Of a stretch of DNA of 64,000 nucleotides, positions 60,103-64,000 are shown in pieces (position 1 is the first letter of the stretch; each line of letters opens with the position of its first letter). A program made the position numbers and the translations under genes. The stretch comes from Phenylobacterium sp. (GTDB taxonomy: Bacteria > Pseudomonadota > Alphaproteobacteria > Caulobacterales > Caulobacteraceae): the NCBI RefSeq assembly GCF_016793225.1, contig NZ_JAEUMN010000079.1, positions 51,872 through 115,871 of the forward strand, given 5' to 3'. Under the pieces are notes generated by a model that saw only the letters and a list, made by a program, of their open reading frames with translations, had not been told where the DNA came from and did not search any database.

Positions 60103-61026
60103 TCATGCCAGCCTCACCCGCGGGTCCAGGGCCGCGTAGAGCAGATCGGCGAGGAGGTTCAGGACCAGGATCAGGGCGGCGTAGAAGATGACCATGCCCA
60201 TCACGACCGTGTAGTCCCGCTGCAGGCCGCTGATGACGAAGAACTTCCCGAGGCCCGGCAGGTTGAAGATCTTCTCCACCACCAGCGAGCCGGTGATCAG
60301 CCCGGCGCACGCCGGACCCAGGTAGCTCACGAGCGGCAGGATCGCCGCCCGCAGCGCGTGCTTGCGGACGATCAGGCTCTCGGGCAGGCCCTTGGCGCGC
60401 GCGGTGCGGATGTAGTTCGCGCTCAGCACCTCGATCATCCCGGCCCGCGTGAGCCGCGAAATGATGGCGATCTGCGGCAGCGCCAGCACGGTGACCGGCA
60501 GGACCAGGTTCGCCAGCGCCCCGTCGTTCCAGCCCGCCGTGGGGAACCACCCCAGCTTCGACGCCAGGGCCAGCACCAGCAGCGGCGCGGTCACGAAGGT
60601 GGGGATGCAGACGCCCAGGATCGCCACCGCCATCACCAGGTTGTCCGCCGTCCGGTTCTGCCGCAGCGCCGCGATGACGCCCAGGCTGATCCCGATGATC
60701 GAGGCCAGGGTAATCGCCGCCACCCCCAGCTTCAGCGAGGGCTCGTAGTTCTCCTTCAGGATGTCGAGGACGCTCTTGTCGCGGTACTTCAGCGAAGGAC
60801 CCAGGTCGCCGCGCGCGACGCCGGCCAGGTAGTCCAGGTACTGCTCGCCCAGCGGCTTGTTCATGCCGTACTGCGCCAGCACGTTTGCCTCGATCTCGGG
60901 CAGCAGCTTGCGGTCGGAATCGAAGGGACTGCCGGGGGCGGCGCGCATCATGAAGAAGGCGGCCGTGATCACCAGGAACAGCGTCGGGATCGCCACGAGG
61001 AGCCGCCGGCCGATGTATCGCAGCAT
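60103..61026 (-). CDS. Peptide-type ABC transporter permease (OppB/DppB-like)
   Basis: A 307-residue inner-membrane permease. MLRYIGRRLLVAIPTLFLVITAAFFMMRAAPGSPFD is the standard OppB/DppB opening, and the EAA loop is YIRTARAKGLPESLIVRKHALRAAILPLVSYLGP. About six helices. No binding-protein gene is adjacent, and the only peptide-type ATPase in the window is at 42199. ATG 61026. The next gene upstream, a small phosphatase, is divergent. Confidence 0.93.
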   Translation of the reverse strand: MLRYIGRRLLVAIPTLFLVITAAFFMMRAAPGSPFDSDRKLLPEIEANVLAQYGMNKPLGEQYLDYLAGVARGDLGPSLKYRDKSVLDILKENYEPSLKLGVAAITLASIIGISLGVIAALRQNRTADNLVMAVAILGVCIPTFVTAPLLVLALASKLGWFPTAGWNDGALANLVLPVTVLALPQIAIISRLTRAGMIEVLSANYIRTARAKGLPESLIVRKHALRAAILPLVSYLGPACAGLITGSLVVEKIFNLPGLGKFFVISGLQRDYTVVMGMVIFYAALILVLNLLADLLYAALDPRVRLA

Positions 61027-61136
61027 GGCGCTCGAGAAGCCTTACCCCGGAAGAGCCACGCGGCCCGGACGTTGCGAAACTTCCACCCACCCCCGATGAT
61101 GTCAACGAACCCCTGTTCTCCGGTAAGGCCATCCGC

Positions 61137-61547
61137 ATGAGCGACTTCCGACGCGTCACCGACGACTTCACCACCGCCCCCCAGATCAGCGTCGCCGACG
61201 TCGACGAGGCCGCCCGGCTGGGCTTCCGCACGATCATCAACAACCGCCCCGACGGCGAGGCGCCCGGCCAGCCCCCCAGCGCCGAGATCGAGGCCGCCGC
61301 CAAGGCCGCCGGGCTCGCGTACTTCCACGTCCCGGTGGTCGGCGGCCCGACCCAGCCGCAGGTCGAGGCCGTCGGCCGCATCCTCGAGACGGCGGAACGG
61401 CCGGTGCTCGCTTTCTGCCGCTCGGGCACGCGCTCGATCGTCACCTGGTCGCTGGTCCAGGCGCAGTCCGGCGCCCGTCCCCGCGACGAACTGGTGCGCC
61501 TGGGGCGCGACGCCGGCTACGACCTCTCCGGGGTCCTGGGCGGATGA
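61137..61547 (+). CDS. TIGR01244-type (Blh-like) dual-specificity phosphatase-fold protein
   Basis: A 136-residue member of the small beta-lactamase-hydrolase-like phosphatase family. The P-loop Cys-x5-Arg is CRSGTRS, and FRTIINNRPDGEAPGQP is the family opening. In some bacteria this domain is fused to a metallo-beta-lactamase-fold sulfur dioxygenase; here the following gene is an MBL-fold protein overlapping by ATGA, the same pair split in two. ATG 61137 follows TAAGG. Confidence 0.87.
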   Translation: MSDFRRVTDDFTTAPQISVADVDEAARLGFRTIINNRPDGEAPGQPPSAEIEAAAKAAGLAYFHVPVVGGPTQPQVEAVGRILETAERPVLAFCRSGTRSIVTWSLVQAQSGARPRDELVRLGRDAGYDLSGVLGG

Positions 61548-62446
61548 GCATCCCCTACGTCCGCGAGATCGACATCGAGTACGGCCGCTGCGACCAGGTC
61601 TCGCCGCTGATCCGGCGCGTCACGGCGAACAACCCCGGCCCGTTCACCTTTCGGGGGACCGGCACGTACATCGTGGGCAAGGGCCAGGTCGCGGTGATCG
61701 ACCCGGGCCCCGACGACCCGGCCCACCTCGAGGCCATCCTGAAGGCGGTGGAGGGCGAGACGGTCAGCCACATCCTCATCACCCACCACCATTCCGACCA
61801 CTCGCCCCTGGCCGGGCCGCTGAAGGCCCGCACCGGCGCGCCGGTCTACGGCTGCGCGGTGGCGGCCCACGACGCCGACGATGGGGGCGTGAAGATGGAG
61901 GCCGGCCACGACCTCGCCTTCTCGCCCGATGTCAGCCTCTGCGGGGGCGGCCAGGTCATCGAGGGCGCCGGCTGGACGATGGAGGCCATCGCCACCCCCG
62001 GCCACACCTCCAACCACATCTGCTTCGCCCTGCGCGAAGAGAACGCCTGCTTCACCGGCGACCACATCATGGGCTGGTCGACGACCGTCATCACGCCGCC
62101 CGACGGGGACATGACCGACTACCTGGCGAGCCTCGCGGACATCCGCCGCCGGAGGTTCGATGTCATGTGGCCCACCCACGGCCCGCCGATCCGCGACGTG
62201 GACGCCTTCATCCAGGCCTATGCCGACCATCGCCAGGAGCGTCTGGACCAGCTCACGACCGCGCTTGCGGCGGGCCCGGCGCGCATCAACGAGCTCGTCC
62301 CGCGCCTCTACGCCGACGTCGATGCGCGCCTGCATCCGGCCGCCGCCCGCTCGATGCTGGCCGGGATGATCCACCTGGTGCGCGCGGGCGTCCTGGCGGC
62401 CGAAGGCGCGCCCGGGCCGGACAGCGTCTACCGCCTCGCCAAATGA
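61544..62446 (+). CDS. Metallo-beta-lactamase-fold hydrolase (LACTB2-like)
   Basis: A 300-residue MBL-fold enzyme. THHHSDHSPLAGP is the HxHxDH metal motif, further ligands lie in ATPGHTSNHICF and FTGDHIMGWST, and PTHGPPI closes the site. A C-terminal winged-helix-like segment (INELVPRLYADVDARLHPAAARSMLAGMIHLVRAGVLAAEG) matches LACTB2-like proteins, some of which are endoribonucleases. Overlaps the phosphatase-fold gene by four bases. A strong terminator hairpin follows. Confidence 0.88.
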   Translation: MSIPYVREIDIEYGRCDQVSPLIRRVTANNPGPFTFRGTGTYIVGKGQVAVIDPGPDDPAHLEAILKAVEGETVSHILITHHHSDHSPLAGPLKARTGAPVYGCAVAAHDADDGGVKMEAGHDLAFSPDVSLCGGGQVIEGAGWTMEAIATPGHTSNHICFALREENACFTGDHIMGWSTTVITPPDGDMTDYLASLADIRRRRFDVMWPTHGPPIRDVDAFIQAYADHRQERLDQLTTALAAGPARINELVPRLYADVDARLHPAAARSMLAGMIHLVRAGVLAAEGAPGPDSVYRLAK

Positions 62447-62448
62447 AA

Positions 62449-62472
62449 ACGCCGGCCCGCGAGGGCCGGCGT
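62449..62472. terminator. Strong bidirectional terminator
   Basis: Perfect ten-base stem ACGCCGGCCC / GGGCCGGCGT with GCGA tetraloop, directly after the MBL stop. On the minus strand the stem runs into TTTTCATTT, a good terminator for the PEP-CTERM gene; on the plus strand it is followed by CTC. Confidence 0.85.
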
Positions 62473-62498
62473 CTCACAGTCTCGGTTGTCGCCGGCCG

Positions 62499-63167
62499 TC
62501 AGGCCGTGACGGCCCGGCGCCGCCGCAGCGAGGCGCCGGCCAGGCCGAAGCCGCCGATCATCAGCGCCCAGGTCGCCGGTTCCGGCACCGCGCCGCCGCC
62601 GTCGCCCGTGTAGGTGAAGATCACCTTCTCGTAGTCGCTCGAGCTGTTGAGGAAGTCGATCGCGCCGATCCGCCAGCCGCCGTTCATGGCGCCGCCGCCG
62701 GTGTGCCAGCACAGGCGCTGGTTCACGGTCGGGCCGGTGCCGAACGAGGTGCTGTCCTGGATGTCGCAGCTGTTGAGCGAGACGGACGAGCCGCCCGGCG
62801 CGAAGCCCCAGGAGTAGTTGTTGCTGAAGTACCACTCCACGCCGTTGGCGTTGTGCGTGTTGTTGCTGCCGCCCGTGTTGAACGTCACGTCGGACGTGGC
62901 CGCCTGGGCCAGGACCAGCAGCGTGTCGCTGCCCGTGGCGCGACCGGCCAGCATCAGCCGCGAGCCGGCCGAGCACCCGCTGAGGATCGAGCTGATCGAC
63001 GTGCCGTTGGCGCCGTAGGCCTCGGAGTAGCATTCGCTCCAGCCGCCGCCGAGGACGGTGGATTCGTTCACGTTGTTCTGCACGCCGAACGGCAGATAGT
63101 CGGCGGCCTGCGCCGCGGACGAAATCGCCGCGAGCCCCGCAGCGATGGCCAAAGCCTTGAACTTCAT
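62499..63167 (-). CDS. PEP-CTERM anchor protein
   Basis: A 222-residue exported protein with signal peptide MKFKALAIAAGLAAISSAAQA. The C-terminus has VPEPATWALMIGGFGLAGASLRRRRAVTA: PEP motif, hydrophobic helix and basic tail, the sorting signal cut by exosortase. The mature part is rich in Gly, Ser, Asn and Thr and holds cysteines (ECYSEAYGANG, NSCDIQDS, RLCWHTGG). Its role is unknown, typically exopolysaccharide- or biofilm-related. No exosortase gene is visible. ATG 63167 follows GGGGG. Confidence 0.88.
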   Translation of the reverse strand: MKFKALAIAAGLAAISSAAQAADYLPFGVQNNVNESTVLGGGWSECYSEAYGANGTSISSILSGCSAGSRLMLAGRATGSDTLLVLAQAATSDVTFNTGGSNNTHNANGVEWYFSNNYSWGFAPGGSSVSLNSCDIQDSTSFGTGPTVNQRLCWHTGGGAMNGGWRIGAIDFLNSSSDYEKVIFTYTGDGGGAVPEPATWALMIGGFGLAGASLRRRRAVTA

Positions 63168-63363
63168 TGGATTACCCCCTGTCTCACCCCGATCCGAACC
63201 TATTTCGAGATCAACGTTCGCGGAACTTTATTCTCCCGTTGAGGGAAATTGCCGCGGACGCGCACGCCTGAGAGGCAACTAATGCGCCAGCGTTCAGGTC
63301 CGGGCCGGCGGGTCGACGTGCTGGTGGGCGTGCGTAGCCAGGGGAGATCTGCGGACCCCGCCT

Positions 63364-63897
63364 TCATCCCCCCGCCCGAGCCAGCGCCTTCTCCAGCACC
63401 AGGAACCTCAGGTCGTCGCGCGTGGGCCGTCCGAAACGGGCGTCGCCGTAGGGGAACGGCTTCTCCTCGCCCGTCGGCGCATAGCCGCGGCGGCTGTACC
63501 AGGCGATCAGCTCGTCGCGCTGACGCAGCACCGACATCTGCATGCGCGCGCCGCCGCGGGCCGTCGCCCAGGCCTCGGCCGCGCCCAGGATCTCGCGCCC
63601 CAGGCCGCCGTCCTGCCGCGCGGGGTCCACCGTCAGCATCGACAGGTACCAGACGCCGTCGCCCTGATCGTCCAGCCGCACGTGCCCCACCCGTGCGCCC
63701 GCGCCGTCGCGCGCGACCAGCAGCACCGCGCCGGGCGCGGCGAGATCCTCGGCGAGGAGCGAGGCGTCGATCCGCTGGCCCGCCACCAGCGACTCCACCT
63801 TCCACCCGGTCTGGCCCTCGGCCTGGCGATACGCACGGTTGGTCAGCGCGATGACCTCCCCGTGCTCTTCGGTCGTGGCCTCGGTCAGTCGGATCAC
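63364..63897 (-). CDS. GNAT-family N-acetyltransferase
   Basis: A 177-residue acetyltransferase. The acetyl-CoA loop is DPARQDGGLGREILGAAEAWA and GYAPTGEEKPFPYGD is the C-terminal part of the fold. GTG 63897 (MIRLTEATTEEH) is chosen because the frame before it, open to ATG 63942, runs through a palindromic repeat. The substrate is unknown; this family modifies amines on small molecules or proteins. Confidence 0.82.
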   Translation of the reverse strand: MIRLTEATTEEHGEVIALTNRAYRQAEGQTGWKVESLVAGQRIDASLLAEDLAAPGAVLLVARDGAGARVGHVRLDDQGDGVWYLSMLTVDPARQDGGLGREILGAAEAWATARGGARMQMSVLRQRDELIAWYSRRGYAPTGEEKPFPYGDARFGRPTRDDLRFLVLEKALARAGG

Positions 63898-63914
63898 TCT
63901 GGAGCCCCGCCCCT

Positions 63915-63930
63915 CCCGGCGAAGGCCGGG
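63915..63930. repeat. Short GC palindrome CCCGGC-GAAG-GCCGGG
   Basis: Perfect six-base stem with four-base loop immediately upstream of the acetyltransferase start. It looks like a fragment of the GC-rich palindromic repeats found between genes in this DNA. Confidence 0.5.
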
Positions 63931-63955
63931 ATCCAGATGCACACGGAGGTCGGCC

Positions 63956-64000
63956 CTAAGCCTTTTCCGCCACCTGCGCGGTCGGCAGGACGTAGTCCTT
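63956..64000 (-). CDS. C-terminal fragment of a gene running off the window
   Basis: The last 14 codons of a minus-strand frame are visible (KDYVLPTAQVAEKA, then TAG at 63956-63958). Too short to assign; kept because the frame is open to the edge and reads like a protein end. Confidence 0.35.
   Translation of the reverse strand, partial: KDYVLPTAQVAEKA

Overview
The window is GC-rich DNA whose gene content suggests an alphaproteobacterium, most likely a Caulobacterales member such as Phenylobacterium or a relative. This is an inference from seven TonB-dependent receptors (one partial), a PEP-CTERM protein with a Caulobacterales-like anchor, tandem TPR-sulfotransferases and GC-rich intergenic hairpin repeats. 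No RNA genes, insertion sequences, phage genes or CRISPR arrays were seen.

Positions 1-40440 form a catabolic region. It opens with two transport/hydrolase modules, each pairing a TonB-dependent receptor with an exported PHP-like DUF3604 protein (1-3076 and 5939-10236). The first is accompanied by a flavin monooxygenase and a MarR regulator, the second by a divergent LysR regulator. Next comes a phthalate-type set: a Rieske oxygenase, a Gfo/Idh/MocA dehydrogenase and a 4,5-dihydroxyphthalate-decarboxylase-like protein. Beside it are an alpha/beta hydrolase, a DUF3237 protein, an acyl-CoA ligase, an FMN reductase and a second MarR regulator (10243-18246). Positions 18366-23366 hold a MetE-like protein and a tightly coupled operon of kinase, enolase-like protein, 2-hydroxyacid dehydrogenase and hydrolase-like protein; both the enolase and the hydrolase have altered active sites. 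Positions 23408-36777 hold two similar cassettes of VOC, carboxymuconolactone-decarboxylase-family, MFS and TonB receptor genes around a LysR gene. The region ends with pcaHGBDC (40440-36834), which takes protocatechuate to 3-oxoadipate.

A short inverted repeat, TT(A/C)G-N4-CTAA, recurs immediately upstream of most transcription units from 12.4 to 40.5 kb, including pcaH, the Rieske gene, the kinase operon and a TonB receptor. This suggests one regulon, perhaps controlled by the MarR protein at 17767-18246. A different palindrome, CTTTGTCA-N7-TGACAAAG, marks the first DUF3604 and flavin monooxygenase genes.

Positions 40594-64000 look like more general physiology with a peptide and surface flavour. 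They hold an exported M17 aminopeptidase, a fused peptide-type ABC ATPase, SppA, a two-site retropepsin-like protein, two TPR-sulfotransferases, two ~1000-residue TonB receptors, an Asp/Asn beta-hydroxylase-like protein coupled to two peptide-type ABC permeases, a small phosphatase, a metallo-beta-lactamase-fold protein, a PEP-CTERM protein and a GNAT acetyltransferase.
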